DNA of 64,000 nt from Microvirga solisilvae (GCF_022808595.1 NZ_JAKUCN010000006.1:1-64000); one strand, 5' to 3'; shown: positions 54,881 to 64,000, numbered from the stretch's first letter. The notes: generated from the sequence alone by a model not told the origin. Made by a program: numbers and translations.

Positions 54881-55096
54881 TTGCCGGCTATGGCTCTGCC
54901 GCCCGGTATGGTCAGTGCCTTATTCCCATAGGAGTCTGCAAGGGGGGAGGTTCCCCGAAGGAGGGAATTTCATACCCCCTATGCGCCCCCGCCGTCCTCG
55001 GGTTCAGGACTATGATGAACCAATCCGGTTGCTCGGGGCAGCTGGTCATCAGGGCGGGAGCCGGTGCCGGATGTACGCACGGCTCCCGTTTTTTTT
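54881..55096 (+). ncRNA. Candidate structured small RNA (6S-like) ending in a strong intrinsic terminator
   Basis: No protein gene fits between serA and 55266, yet a strong terminator ends at 55096. The 5' part can close on the 3' part by a long interrupted stem: CCGGC 54884-54888 with GCCGG 55066-55070, GGCTC 54892-54896 with GAGCC 55058-55062, CGCC 54900-54903 with GGCG 55053-55056, and TGCC 54916-54919 with GGCA 55037-55040. Inside are a CATAGG/CCTATG stem and a GGTTCA/TGAACC hairpin (55001-55021). A long closing stem around a bubble, and a GGGTTCAGGACTA segment like the 3' half of 6S RNA, suggest 6S RNA. An attenuator-type leader is the alternative, since GAGCCGG can pair either with the 5' part or in the terminator. 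Confidence 0.5.
55055..55096 (+). terminator. Strong intrinsic terminator
   Basis: CGGGAGCCG (55055-55063) pairs perfectly with CGGCTCCCG (55080-55088) over a 16-nt loop, followed by eight Ts (55089-55096). It is the best terminator in the window and has no protein gene upstream on this strand, implying a non-coding transcript. Confidence 0.92.
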
Positions 55097-55265
55097 GAGG
55101 CACTGGCCTCGCCCTCTGATCCAGCAAGGGCGTCTCCGATCTTCTCATAAAACGATATTGCGCAGCTTTGCAGGGAAATTATGCGCGCTTTGAGGGTTAG
55201 TGCTGGTGAGGCTGCCGTTGCGCAGCCTGTTGCCTGTGCAGAGATGGCCATGGAAAGGAGGCGAG

Positions 55266-56039
55266 GTGCCCCGGATACTGACCTACAACGTGCGTCGCTG
55301 TCTTGGAACGGACGGGCGGCTCTCGCCGGGGCGCATTGCCGATGTGATTGCGGCCTATGAGCCCGATGTGGTGGCGCTCCAGGAACTCGATGTCGGGCGC
55401 GTGCGGACCGGCAGCGTGGATCAGGCCCATGCCATCGCCCAGGCGCTCGGCATGCAGATGCACTTTCATGCCAGCCTTCGCGTTCTGGAGGAGGAATATG
55501 GCAACGCCATCCTCACCCATCGTCCCTCCCGGCTGGTAAAAGCAGGGCCTCTCCCAGGCGGAACAGGGCGCTTCGCGCCTGAGCCGAGGGGCGCCCTATG
55601 GGCATCGATCAATCTCGGCGGAACCGATGTCCAGATCATCACAACGCATCTCGGTCTTCGCCGGAGCGAGCGACTGGCGCAGGTGGATTGCCTGCTTGGG
55701 CCTCAATGGCTCGGCCATCCGGCCTGCCGGGAGCCGGTGATCCTGCTTGGCGACTTCAATGCCTCTCCCCGGTCTCGCGCGTATCGGCGTCTGACAGCCT
55801 ATCTGCGTGATGCGCAGGTTGCCCTGCCGCTGCAGCGCGCGCAGCCGACTTTTCCGTCACGTCTGCCGATGTTGAGGATCGACCATGCTTTCGTCAGCCG
55901 GTCGATCCATGTGGTTCGGGTCGAGTCTCTGCGCTCACCCGCGGCTCGCGTCGCCTCCGATCATTTGCCCCTCATGGTCGAGTTCCAGGTCATGCCTGTC
56001 AGAAGCCACAAGATCGATGCCGAGCATGCACGCGAATAG
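55266..56039 (+). CDS. Endonuclease/exonuclease/phosphatase (EEP) family hydrolase, YbhP-like
   Basis: A 257-residue EEP-fold metal-dependent hydrolase: RILTYNVRRCLG (Asn at the metal site), VVALQELDVG (Glu), ITTHLGLRRSER (His), LLGDFNASPRSR (Asp/Asn), RIDHAFVS and SDHLPLMVEF (terminal His). The GTG at 55266 has a near-perfect AAAGGAGG five bases upstream, so the longer open frame from 55200 is rejected. With the next two genes it forms a set known in E. coli as ybhP, ybhN and ybhO (clsB), suggesting a phospholipid or phosphodiester substrate. Confidence 0.88.
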   Translation: MPRILTYNVRRCLGTDGRLSPGRIADVIAAYEPDVVALQELDVGRVRTGSVDQAHAIAQALGMQMHFHASLRVLEEEYGNAILTHRPSRLVKAGPLPGGTGRFAPEPRGALWASINLGGTDVQIITTHLGLRRSERLAQVDCLLGPQWLGHPACREPVILLGDFNASPRSRAYRRLTAYLRDAQVALPLQRAQPTFPSRLPMLRIDHAFVSRSIHVVRVESLRSPAARVASDHLPLMVEFQVMPVRSHKIDAEHARE

Positions 56040-56099
56040 CAGGGAACCTCTACGGCCAAGGATTGCTTGATGTGAAGAGTTCGGAAGACAGGAGTATGG

Positions 56100-57047
56100 A
56101 TGCGTAAGATCTGGAAGCCTCTGATTGCGGTATTGGCCATCGGCCTTGCGGGTTTCCTGCTTTATCGGACGCTCAGCCGCTACAGCCTGGATCAGCTCTT
56201 TGATGCCGTCGCTGCCATTCCTGCGGCGCGCCTAGCCGCGGCAGGCGGGTTTGCAGCCGCCAGCTATCTTTGCCTCAGCGGTTTCGATTATCTCGCCCTG
56301 CGCTATGTGGGGCGCCCTCAGCCCTATTACAGGGCGGCCTGGGCTTCCTTCACCAGCCTGTCGATCGGTCACAATATCGGCCTTGCCTTTCTGAGCAGTG
56401 GAGCCGTGCGCTATCGCTTTTATACGCGATGGGGCTTGAGCGCAGAGCAGGTCGCCAAGGTGATCGTCTTTTGCGGCATCACAGTCGGGCTGGGTCTTAT
56501 GGTCCTCGGAGGAGCAGCTCTGCTCCTGCAAACGAGCCTTGCCGTTGAGATCACGGGCCTCTCGAAGCCCATTGTGATTGCTCTCGGCGCCGGCTGCTTA
56601 GCCTTGCCAGTGCTATACCTCGTGCTTTCCGCCATCGTGAAGAAGCCACTGCGTATTTGGCGCTGGACATTTGAAATCCCGCCGCTGCGCCTGGCCATCC
56701 CACAGACTATTATCGGCGCGGTCAACTTTGCTTTTGTTGCAGCCTGTCTTCATCAGGCGCTGGCAGCCGTGACCGACGTGGCTTATGTCGGCGTCGCGTC
56801 GGTTTATGTGATCGCCAACACGACAGCGCTCGTCAGCCATGTTCCAGGTGGGTTGGGAGTCATCGAAAGTGTCGTCATGTATCTCCTGCCGGGGCAGGAC
56901 CTGATCGGACCTCTTCTGGTCTTCCGCTTCGTCTACTTCCTCATCCCGCTTTGCATCGGCATCCTCGTCTTCCTCATCACGGAACTTGCCTACCGTCGGA
57001 AGGGGCAGAACCATGCCGAGATAAGTGACGCGCCGGCGAGGGCTTGA
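56100..57047 (+). CDS. YbhN/lysylphosphatidylglycerol synthase transmembrane-region (UPF0104) family membrane protein
   Basis: A 315-residue integral membrane protein with seven or eight helices. It carries the family pattern FTSLSIGHNIGLAFLSSGAVRYRFY and, toward the C-terminus, SHVPGGLGVIESVVMYLLPG. Related domains flip lysyl-phosphatidylglycerol, so lipid translocation is plausible. It lies 60 bp after the EEP gene on the same strand and converges with the phospholipase D gene with a 3-bp gap. Confidence 0.88.
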   Translation: MRKIWKPLIAVLAIGLAGFLLYRTLSRYSLDQLFDAVAAIPAARLAAAGGFAAASYLCLSGFDYLALRYVGRPQPYYRAAWASFTSLSIGHNIGLAFLSSGAVRYRFYTRWGLSAEQVAKVIVFCGITVGLGLMVLGGAALLLQTSLAVEITGLSKPIVIALGAGCLALPVLYLVLSAIVKKPLRIWRWTFEIPPLRLAIPQTIIGAVNFAFVAACLHQALAAVTDVAYVGVASVYVIANTTALVSHVPGGLGVIESVVMYLLPGQDLIGPLLVFRFVYFLIPLCIGILVFLITELAYRRKGQNHAEISDAPARA

Positions 57048-57050
57048 GCC

Positions 57051-58562
57051 TCAATCTCTCGGACGCTTCAGGAACCAGAGAGGCTCGAACGGTTCGAGGG
57101 GATCGAGCAGCCCCGTGCCGATGGCTGGAGCAGCCGGGCCTTCATCGAACATCGCATCAAAAGAATGCAGGCGACGTCTGTTTACGTTGAGACGCTCAAT
57201 GGCGGCAATTAGAGAGCCGGAAGCTTCCGCGACCATCCCCGCAAACACATCTGGATCAGTATCGAGATGTTCCGCCAAGAGACGGTTTCGCAAGCCGGCA
57301 ATTGTCCGACGCATCTCGTCGTTCGTCGCCTCGATCGCGAGGTCGCATTCCGTATCGAGGCCGATCGAACGGTTGTTCAGGTTCGAGGATCCGATGCGCA
57401 GGAACGTATCATCCACGATGATAAGTTTGGAATGGATCAGAACCTGGCAGGAGCCACCTTCGGACGGCACGACTGGATAATAAGCCCGCAGGCGGTCATA
57501 GCGGTCGGCCTTGCGTAGGCGGCGGATGAGACGGTCTCGGTTCGTCCCCATCACCTTCTTTTCCGCCCAGCCGTGCGATTCATGTGTCTGAATGACCACG
57601 ATTTCCGGGCCGAGAGGATCGGAAAGGTGCTGTTCCAGGACATCGCCGATATAGGGCGCCGTCATGTACTGCGCTTCGATGTAAATAGAATGCTTTGCGG
57701 CTGAAAGCGCATCGAGATTGAGCGCTGCCGCCTCCTGCACCGCCGAATGCTCGCCCCAGGCGGGATATGTCCGTGCAATGGCGATGGGAGCGTTGGTGAA
57801 ATCGGGTGACAGGTCTTCCGGCCAGGGATTGAGCGCGGGATAGGGAAGGGGGCTAAGCTCCTCCCCTGTCGCGATCTTCCAGCGGGTACAGGCGAGTTCC
57901 GCAATCGAATGGGCGGCGGCTCCCGTCACAACCATCTGGATGTCGTGGACGGGATCGTAGATCGTGCCGTCATCCCTTAGCCGATAGGGATTGTCGCAGG
58001 CATGATCTTTTGTGTCCCAGCGCCGCACTGTCAGATCCATTCCGCCCACGAAGGCAAGGCTGTCGTCGATGCTCACGATCTTCTGGTGATGGGCCGCATA
58101 GAGCGGATGATGCTTGTCGAGGCGAAGCTGAAGGCGGGGATGGTTCTGCCAATCGGCTCCGAAAATCAGAGGGCCCGGTGCGCCAGGCGCATGAACGATG
58201 GCGATGCTCCATACCAGGATGCGAATTTCCAGATCCGGCTTCTCCTCCACCAGGGACCTAAGAAGCGGGCCAAGAGGAGGGGACGTTTCGGGGTCGACAT
58301 CCGGGCGCAAGCGGATGCTGCCGTCGAAATCCCAACCGATGATCATGATCGAGCGTTGCGCCTTGCGCAGGGCAGCTTCAAGCTGGGTGAAATAATCAGC
58401 CCCATCAATGAGAGCCGCAGCCCTGTCCGCCGGGACAACCCGCCAGCAATTGGTTCCGGGCTGCAGAATGGGGCGCGTGTTCACGCGTGCCGGCTCGACG
58501 CCTGCGACCGCTCCGCTTAGCCCGCCTGTTTCATCAAAGAAGTGCACGTTGCTCATCGTCAT
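57051..58562 (-). CDS. Phospholipase D-family protein (cardiolipin synthase-like)
   Basis: A 503-residue protein with two HKD motifs: HHQKIVSIDDSLAFVGGMD near 160-180 and HSKLIIVDDTFLRIGSSNLNN near 375-395, each with the His-x-Lys and Asp needed for phosphatidyl transfer. There is no obvious N-terminal membrane helix. The E. coli neighbourhood analogue is ClsB, a cardiolipin/phosphatidyl synthase that works with YbhP in vivo. Hydrolytic phospholipase D activity is the alternative. Confidence 0.88.
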   Translation of the reverse strand: MTMSNVHFFDETGGLSGAVAGVEPARVNTRPILQPGTNCWRVVPADRAAALIDGADYFTQLEAALRKAQRSIMIIGWDFDGSIRLRPDVDPETSPPLGPLLRSLVEEKPDLEIRILVWSIAIVHAPGAPGPLIFGADWQNHPRLQLRLDKHHPLYAAHHQKIVSIDDSLAFVGGMDLTVRRWDTKDHACDNPYRLRDDGTIYDPVHDIQMVVTGAAAHSIAELACTRWKIATGEELSPLPYPALNPWPEDLSPDFTNAPIAIARTYPAWGEHSAVQEAAALNLDALSAAKHSIYIEAQYMTAPYIGDVLEQHLSDPLGPEIVVIQTHESHGWAEKKVMGTNRDRLIRRLRKADRYDRLRAYYPVVPSEGGSCQVLIHSKLIIVDDTFLRIGSSNLNNRSIGLDTECDLAIEATNDEMRRTIAGLRNRLLAEHLDTDPDVFAGMVAEASGSLIAAIERLNVNRRRLHSFDAMFDEGPAAPAIGTGLLDPLEPFEPLWFLKRPRD

Positions 58563-58610
58563 GGGAACTTCATCTGCAACTCAATAGCCAAGCCAAGGTT
58601 CCCTGCGCGA

Positions 58611-58666
58611 AATAATATATCTGTCTCAGAGCCAGCGCGTCGGGAGGCCGCCTAAAATATATCTGC
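58611..58666. promoter_or_regulatory. Two AATATATCTG motifs between the phospholipase D and DUF2934 genes
   Basis: AATAATATATCTG (58611-58623) and AAAATATATCTGC (58654-58666) are 43 bp apart in otherwise GC-rich DNA. The second is identical to a 13-mer at 23063-23075 upstream of the transsulfuration operon. They may be -10-like or factor-binding sites. Confidence 0.3.
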
Positions 58667-58826
58667 TCACGATCATCAAAGGCTCATGCTCCGCCTGCTC
58701 CGCCCGTTGTCATTCGTGAACCCTGCCTAATAACTTATGCAGCTTGAGCGCGTTGATTATGCAGCCTCGCGGGGGCATTCGCTTTCCTTCGACGAGACCG
58801 GCCAGGGATAAGGACAGAAGGTCATT

Positions 58827-59228
58827 ATGGAAAAGCATCTTGAGCAAAGAATTCGGGAACGGGCCTACGAATTGTGGATGCAGCACGGCAGCCAGCAGGG
58901 GCGTGCGGATGAATATTGGTATGAGGCTGAGCGAGAAATTACAGGCAACCGAGGCGGTGAAGCCAGCAATGGCATGCATCCTATCATCGGCAGCGATGAG
59001 ACTGCTCCATTGGAGACAGGCCAGACATCATTCGGTAGCGAAGAAGACACGGTCGAAACAAGTCCGGCACCACTCGGCATGACCAGCCAGACCTTGGACG
59101 AAGTTCTGAATAGTCCTGCCTCACCTAAGCCCCGTAGGCGTAAGAGCACTGCCGCTGAGGTAGCCGAGTCCGTGGGCGAAACGGTGACCGCGCCAAAACG
59201 CAGGCGTTCGCCGAAGACACCGTCCTGA
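58827..59228 (+). CDS. DUF2934 domain-containing protein
   Basis: A 133-residue protein. Residues 5-42 match the short DUF2934 helix pair (IRERAYELWMQHGSQQGRADEYWYEAERE in pieces: RIRERAYELW, GRADEYWYEAE). The rest is low-complexity, with Ser/Thr/Glu and a basic KPRRRKSTAAEVAES, APKRRRSPK tail suggestive of nucleic-acid contact. The function is unknown. AGGACAGAAGG precedes the ATG. Proteins of this family often lie near glycogen genes in this order, as here. Confidence 0.8.
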   Translation: MEKHLEQRIRERAYELWMQHGSQQGRADEYWYEAEREITGNRGGEASNGMHPIIGSDETAPLETGQTSFGSEEDTVETSPAPLGMTSQTLDEVLNSPASPKPRRRKSTAAEVAESVGETVTAPKRRRSPKTPS

Positions 59229-59373
59229 CACGATACAATAGCTAGTGTCTGTAAGAGACGAGAACTGCGGGGGCAGGGACATCCTCTGAAGCCGGATACG
59301 TCAAAGAAATAACAGCCGGGTTCAGAGGTCGCGAAGCAGGGCAGATCAACGCCCTATATATGAGGACGACACC

Positions 59374-60657
59374 TTGCCCAGCCCGAGTCCTGCCTCTTCG
59401 CCTCTCTCACGCCATGCCATGGCTTATGTCCTTGCGGGCGGGCGCGGTTCCAGACTCATGGAATTGACCGATGTCCGCGCGAAGCCCGCCGTTTATTTTG
59501 GCGGCAATACGCGGATCATCGATTTCGCCCTCTCGAATGCGCTGAATTCGGGCATCCGCCGCATCGGCGTGGCAACCCAGTACAAGGCTCACAGCCTGAT
59601 CCGTCATTTGCAGAGGGGGTGGAACTTCTTCCGTTCCGAGCGGAATGAGAGCTTCGATATCCTACCAGCAAGCCAGCGCGTTTCCGAGACCATGTGGTAT
59701 GAAGGAACGGCCGATGCGGTTTTCCAGAACATCGACATCATCGCGAGCATCGATCCCGAATACATCATCATCCTGGCCGGCGATCACATCTATAAGATGG
59801 ATTACGAGATCATGCTGCGCCAGCACGTGGATTCCGGTGCTGATGTGACTGTCGGATGCCTCGAGGTGCCGCGCATGGAGGCGACGGGCTTCGGCGTGAT
59901 GGGCGTGGATGAGACTGATCGCATCGTCACATTCCTGGAAAAGCCTGCGGACCCGCCGGGCATTCCGGGTAATCCCGAGATGGCGCTTGCGAGCATGGGC
60001 ATCTATGTCTTCAACACACGGTTCCTGTTCGATCAGTTACAGCGGGACGTTGCGACGCCAGGATCGAGCAGGGATTTCGGCAAGGATATCATTCCCTATC
60101 TCGTCGAACATGGAAAAGCGGTCGCTCACCGCTTCACGCATTCATGCGTACGCTCGGGTGCCGAAGCAGGGGGCAGCGATGCGCCCGCCTATTGGCGGGA
60201 TGTCGGTACCGTCGATGCCTATTGGGAAGCGAATATCGATCTGACGGCCATCGTTCCGACGCTCGATCTTTATGACCGCGATTGGCCGATCTCGACCTTC
60301 TCCGAAACCTGGCCACCCGCCAAGTTCGTGCACGATCAGGATGGACGCCGAGGCCATGCCATCAACTCTCTCGTCTCCAGTGGCTGCATCGTCTCAGGAG
60401 CGTCCTTGCGCCAGTCGCTCGTCTTCACGGCGGTCCATCTTCACTCCTATGCGCATGTGGATGGAGCTGTCATTCTTCCCTTCGTCAATATCGGCCGTGG
60501 AGCGCGGCTCAAGAACGTGGTGATCGACCGTGGCGTGAACATTCCCGAGGGTCTGGTGGTCGGTGAGGATCCGGAAGAAGATGCGCGGCGTTTCAGGCGG
60601 ACGGAACGCGGGATCTGCCTCATCACGAAGCCGATGGTCGACAGGCTTTCTGGATGA
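59374..60657 (+). CDS. glgC: Glucose-1-phosphate adenylyltransferase
   Basis: A 427-residue ADP-glucose pyrophosphorylase: nucleotide motif [20 protein letters not shown], substrate motif [10 protein letters not shown], FPNxxNG-type [11 protein letters not shown], and C-terminal left-handed beta-helix repeats ([18 protein letters not shown]). It makes ADP-glucose for glycogen. The TTG at 59374 has GAGG eight bases upstream. It overlaps glgA by 4 bp. Confidence 0.95.
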   Translation: MPSPSPASSPLSRHAMAYVLAGGRGSRLMELTDVRAKPAVYFGGNTRIIDFALSNALNSGIRRIGVATQYKAHSLIRHLQRGWNFFRSERNESFDILPASQRVSETMWYEGTADAVFQNIDIIASIDPEYIIILAGDHIYKMDYEIMLRQHVDSGADVTVGCLEVPRMEATGFGVMGVDETDRIVTFLEKPADPPGIPGNPEMALASMGIYVFNTRFLFDQLQRDVATPGSSRDFGKDIIPYLVEHGKAVAHRFTHSCVRSGAEAGGSDAPAYWRDVGTVDAYWEANIDLTAIVPTLDLYDRDWPISTFSETWPPAKFVHDQDGRRGHAINSLVSSGCIVSGASLRQSLVFTAVHLHSYAHVDGAVILPFVNIGRGARLKNVVIDRGVNIPEGLVVGEDPEEDARRFRRTERGICLITKPMVDRLSG

Positions 60658-62105
60658 CGTCCTTAAGCGTTCTCTCCGTTACATCGGAGCTGTTCCCCAT
60701 CATCAAGACAGGCGGCCTTGCCGATGTGGCCGGCGCCTTGCCGTTCGCCCTGTCCCATGAGGGCGTTCAGGTCGTCTCTCTTTTGCCAGGCTATCCGGGG
60801 GTCATGAAGGCTCTTGGGCGCACGGAGGTTGTTCGGCATTATCCGTCCTTGTTCGGCGGCCCAGCGCGTCTTCTTACGGCAACTTCGAACCAGCTCGATC
60901 TTCTCGTGATCGACGCGCCGCATCTCTATGAGCGCCCAGGATCACCCTATCTGACACCCGATGGGCGGGACTGGCCGGACAATGCGCGGCGCTTTGCAGC
61001 ATTGGGAAGAGTAGCTGCCGATATCGGGCAGGGGACAATGCCCGGCTTCATCCCCGATATCGTTCATGCTCACGACTGGCAGGCAGGCTTGGCGCCTGCT
61101 TATCTGCATTACAGCGAAACACCTCGCCCTGGCACCATCATCACGATTCACAATATTGCGTTTCAGGGAATCTTTCCCGCGAACATGCTTTACGAGCTGG
61201 GCCTGCCGCCTCACGCCTTCACGGTCGATGGCGTGGAGTATTACGGTCAGATCGGGTTTCTGAAAGCTGGGTTGAGGCTCTCGGATCGCATCACGACCGT
61301 GTCGCCGACCTATTCCAAGGAAATCCAGACGCCGGAGGGGGGCATGGGGCTTGATGGTCTTCTGCGTTCCCGCTCAAAGGATGTCGTCGGCATTCTGAAC
61401 GGCATCGATGAAAGTGTCTGGGATCCATCCATGGACAATGCGCTTGCGGCCTCGTTCACGCGCGATGCCCTTGAACGACGTGGTGTTAACAAGCAGGCGC
61501 TTCAACGGCGCCTCGGCTTGGATGAAGACCCTGATGCGATGCTGTTCGGCGTGGTGAGCCGTCTGTCGGAACAGAAGGGGCTCGATCTCGTACTCGGAGC
61601 TCTCCCAACGCTCTTGCAGGACGGGGCGCAGCTCGCTTTGCTCGGGGCTGGGGACCGGACACTTGAGGAGAGCTTCCGCGCTGCCAGCATTGTGTATCCA
61701 GGACAGGTCGGTTGTTTCTTCGGTTATGACGAGACGCTTGCCCATCTCATTCAAGGCGGAAGCGATGCGCTCCTTGTTCCCTCCCGCTTCGAGCCCTGCG
61801 GACTGACGCAGCTTTGCGCGATGCATTATGGCAATGTGCCGATCGTCTCCCGTGTCGGCGGCCTCGCCGATACGATCATCGACGCGAATGAAATGGCGGT
61901 CGCATCAGGCGCGGCGACAGGTTTCCAATTCTCTCCCGTCAACCTCACGGGCCTCATCGATGCTGCCATTCGGGCGAAGATGCTCTGGTCCGATAAAGCT
62001 GCCTGGCGCTGCGTGCAGAGGAACGGCATGGCATCCGAGGTGGGATGGGGCAGGCCAGCCCGCCAATATGCCCATCTCTACCGCTCCTGCCTCGCCGAAG
62101 CCTGA
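60654..62105 (+). CDS. glgA: Glycogen synthase (ADP-glucose type)
   Basis: A 483-residue GT5 enzyme. It has the N-terminal [13 protein letters not shown] motif that binds ADP-glucose, [14 protein letters not shown], the [10 protein letters not shown] linker, [16 protein letters not shown], and [11 protein letters not shown] with the catalytic Glu. Its ATG overlaps the glgC stop (ATGA). It is convergent with glgX with a 10-bp gap. Confidence 0.95.
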   Translation: MTSLSVLSVTSELFPIIKTGGLADVAGALPFALSHEGVQVVSLLPGYPGVMKALGRTEVVRHYPSLFGGPARLLTATSNQLDLLVIDAPHLYERPGSPYLTPDGRDWPDNARRFAALGRVAADIGQGTMPGFIPDIVHAHDWQAGLAPAYLHYSETPRPGTIITIHNIAFQGIFPANMLYELGLPPHAFTVDGVEYYGQIGFLKAGLRLSDRITTVSPTYSKEIQTPEGGMGLDGLLRSRSKDVVGILNGIDESVWDPSMDNALAASFTRDALERRGVNKQALQRRLGLDEDPDAMLFGVVSRLSEQKGLDLVLGALPTLLQDGAQLALLGAGDRTLEESFRAASIVYPGQVGCFFGYDETLAHLIQGGSDALLVPSRFEPCGLTQLCAMHYGNVPIVSRVGGLADTIIDANEMAVASGAATGFQFSPVNLTGLIDAAIRAKMLWSDKAAWRCVQRNGMASEVGWGRPARQYAHLYRSCLAEA

Positions 62106-62115
62106 GTCAACCCAT

Positions 62116-64000
62116 TCAGGAACTGCGCCTTCTATCTTTCTTGAGGGGCTCCTCGGGTTGAAGCTGGAACAGCAGGAGCGAGCGGCCGGTCACCGTGTAT
62201 TCCTTGCCGAAGTTGAACGGCGTCGGAAACGACAGCTCCGGCATATTGGTGTCGATGAGACACTTCCACGCCTGGCCGCCCGTTACCTCCGGAAGCTTGC
62301 ACTTCACAACGTCATGATGCGCGTTGAGGATCAAGAGCAAGGTCAGATCCGTGCCGCGTTTACGGATACCGGTCGGCTGTGCGCGTCCGTCGAGAAGGAT
62401 GAGAATGCAGCGGGCGTGGGGATCCTGCCAATGCTCTGGCGTCATCTCGTCCCCGACAGGCGTGAGCCACGTCACATCCTTGACGTCGAGATCCTCATTA
62501 TAGTCTCCCGAAAGAAAGCGACCACGACGCAGGATCGGCAGGTTCTGCCGCAGTTGAATCAATTTGCGGGTGAATTCGAAAAGTTCAGCGCCATCTTCGT
62601 CGACACCTTCCCAATCGATCCAGGAGATGTCGTTATCCTGAGCATAAGCGTTATTATTGCCCTTCTGCGTGCGGGCGAACTCATCCCCTGCGAGAAGCAT
62701 GGGCGTGCCCTGGGAGAAGAGGAGCGTCGCGAGAATGTTGCGCATCTGGCGGAAGCGCAAGGCACGAATATCCGGATCCTTGGTTTCGCCTTCGACACCG
62801 TGGTTCCAGGACAGATTATGATCGTGCCCGTCCTTGTTGTCCTCGCCATTCGCCTCGTTGTGCTTGTCGTTGTAGGAAACGAGGTCATGGAGAGTGAAGC
62901 CGTCATGGGCGGTGACGAAATTCACCGAGGCCCAGGGCTTGCGCCCGCGTTTGTTGAAGAGATCTGCCGAAGCGGTGAGGCGTGATGCCAATTCCGGCAA
63001 CTTGCCATCCTCGCCTTTCCAGTAAGCTCGTACCGTATCACGGTAACGGTCGTTCCATTCCACCCATCCGGGGGAGAAACGTCCCACCTGGTAGCCGCCA
63101 GGGCCGCAATCCCACGGCTCTGCAATCAGCTTGACACGGCTCAGCACCGGGTCCTGCCGCACGGCATCCAGAAAGCGGCCATCCTCCTCGAAGCCATGGG
63201 GCTCTCGCGCAAGAATTGTCGCCAGATCGAACCGGAAGCCATCTACACGAACTTCCTGGGCCCAATAGCGCAAAGAGTCGGTGACCATTTGCAGGACGCG
63301 GGAGTGACTCAGGTTGACGGTATTCCCGGTTCCCGTATCGTTGATATAGTAACGTTTATCGGGAGCGAGCCGGTAATAGGAGGCGTTGTCGATGCCTTTG
63401 AATGAAAGGGTCGGACCCAACTCGTTGCCTTCGGCCGTATGGTTGTAGACAACGTCGAGGATCACCTCGATCCCGGCATCGTGGAAATGACTGACCATTT
63501 CCTTGACCTCATTGACGAAAGGTGTCGCGAGGTAGCGTGGTTGAGGCGCGAAGAAGCCGATGCTGTTGTAGCCCCAGTAGTTTCTCAAGCCCTTCTCGAT
63601 CAGGTAGCTGTCGTCCACGAAAGCATGGATGGGCAGAAGCTCGACCGTCGTGACGCCCAGGCTCTTGATGTAGTTGATCGATTCATGATGCATCAGGCCA
63701 GAGCAGGTGCCGCGGATGTCTTTCGGGATCGCCGGATGTTTCATGGTGAAGCCACGCAGATGCGCTTCGTAGATGATGGTCCGCTCCCAGGGGATCATAG
63801 GCCTGCGCTCGTTACCCCAGGTGAACGCCCCTTCGATGACTCGGCACTTGGGCATGAAGGACGCGCTGTCGCGTTCGTCGAAGGACAAGTCCGCTTCCGG
63901 TGAGCCAACCGTATAGCCGAAGAGAGCCGGATCCCATTTCAGATCGCCCACAATCTGCTTGGCATAGGGATCGAGAAGAAGCTTGTTGTGGTTGAAGCGA
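62116..64000 (-). CDS. glgX: Glycogen debranching enzyme GlgX, N-terminus beyond window
   Basis: At least 628 residues of a GH13 isoamylase-type enzyme; the frame stays open to the right edge (FNHNKLLLDPYAKQIVGDL upstream of the first internal GTG at 63951), so the CBM48 region is missing. It shows RGFTMKHP, DVVYNHTAEG, the nucleophile Asp in VDGFRFDLA, the acid Glu in LIAEPWDCG and the stabilising Asp in VTAHDGFTLHDLV. It removes alpha-1,6 branches from phosphorylase-limit glycogen and belongs with glgC-glgA. Confidence 0.93.
   Translation of the reverse strand, partial: RFNHNKLLLDPYAKQIVGDLKWDPALFGYTVGSPEADLSFDERDSASFMPKCRVIEGAFTWGNERRPMIPWERTIIYEAHLRGFTMKHPAIPKDIRGTCSGLMHHESINYIKSLGVTTVELLPIHAFVDDSYLIEKGLRNYWGYNSIGFFAPQPRYLATPFVNEVKEMVSHFHDAGIEVILDVVYNHTAEGNELGPTLSFKGIDNASYYRLAPDKRYYINDTGTGNTVNLSHSRVLQMVTDSLRYWAQEVRVDGFRFDLATILAREPHGFEEDGRFLDAVRQDPVLSRVKLIAEPWDCGPGGYQVGRFSPGWVEWNDRYRDTVRAYWKGEDGKLPELASRLTASADLFNKRGRKPWASVNFVTAHDGFTLHDLVSYNDKHNEANGEDNKDGHDHNLSWNHGVEGETKDPDIRALRFRQMRNILATLLFSQGTPMLLAGDEFARTQKGNNNAYAQDNDISWIDWEGVDEDGAELFEFTRKLIQLRQNLPILRRGRFLSGDYNEDLDVKDVTWLTPVGDEMTPEHWQDPHARCILILLDGRAQPTGIRKRGTDLTLLLILNAHHDVVKCKLPEVTGGQAWKCLIDTNMPELSFPTPFNFGKEYTVTGRSLLLFQLQPEEPLKKDRRRSS

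Noticed and set aside
56044-56072. GGAAC followed by GCTT upstream of the YbhN gene as an EcfG promoter
   Set aside because: The -10 element does not match CGTT at either allowed spacing.

Overview
The window looks like chromosome from a GC-rich alphaproteobacterium of the order Hyphomicrobiales (Rhizobiales). The evidence is a complete fixGHIS and fixNOQP set, a haem-PAS FixL with FixJ and a Crp-family FixK, FixK-type operators (TTGAT-N4-RTCAA), an EcfG-type stress promoter, and frequent TTG/GTG starts. A Methylobacteriaceae/Microvirga-like genus fits best, but that is inference. No rRNA, tRNA, CRISPR array or complete mobile element was found.

1-20 kb is an exopolysaccharide (Wzx/Wzy-type) cluster. 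It holds the tail of a possible beta-helix protein, a class III aminotransferase, a GMC oxidoreductase, an ExoF/Wza-like export protein, a sugar-nucleotide epimerase, a WecG/TagA transferase, a WcaJ/ExoY-type initiating sugar-phosphate transferase, two further glycosyltransferases, an O-antigen ligase/polymerase, a flippase and a UDP-glucuronate decarboxylase. It ends with an unusual 1079-residue protein that joins an acetoacetyl-CoA-synthetase-like adenylation domain to a carrier domain and a thioesterase. By eye this block is more AT-rich than the rest and has long non-coding spacers.

20-26 kb carries housekeeping and detoxification genes: a small unknown protein, a reverse-transsulfuration pair (cystathionine beta-synthase and a Cys/Met-metabolism PLP lyase), a luciferase-like monooxygenase, a glutathionyl-hydroquinone reductase and a divergent LysR regulator.

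26.4-35 kb is a signalling block. A 1945-residue soluble hybrid kinase contains nine tandem 92-residue HAMP-type repeats, GAF, HisKA, HATPase and three receiver domains. It overlaps by 4 bp a second hybrid kinase (REC-PAS-HisKA-HATPase-REC), and a DEDDh exonuclease follows. A GGAAC-N16-CGTT promoter upstream points to control by the general stress sigma factor EcfG.

35-49.3 kb is the microaerobic respiration island: fixK, a single-domain receiver (possible FixT-type feedback protein), fixJ, fixL, an MFS gene coupled to ccoS, ccoI, ccoH, ccoG, ccoP, ccoQ, ccoO, ccoN and hemN. Four FixK-type boxes precede the receiver, ccoG, ccoN and hemN. The likely circuit is FixL sensing O2, FixJ activating fixK, and FixK activating cbb3 oxidase, its assembly factors, anaerobic haem synthesis and the receiver.

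49.4-59.3 kb is mixed: a DegP-like protein without a catalytic triad, an aldo/keto reductase, an inositol-phosphatase-family enzyme, two small unknown proteins, serA, a candidate structured small RNA with a strong terminator, and a set resembling E. coli ybhP-ybhN-clsB (EEP hydrolase, YbhN membrane protein, phospholipase D), then a DUF2934 protein. 59.3-64 kb is glycogen metabolism: glgC-glgA overlapping by 4 bp, with a convergent glgX cut by the right edge.
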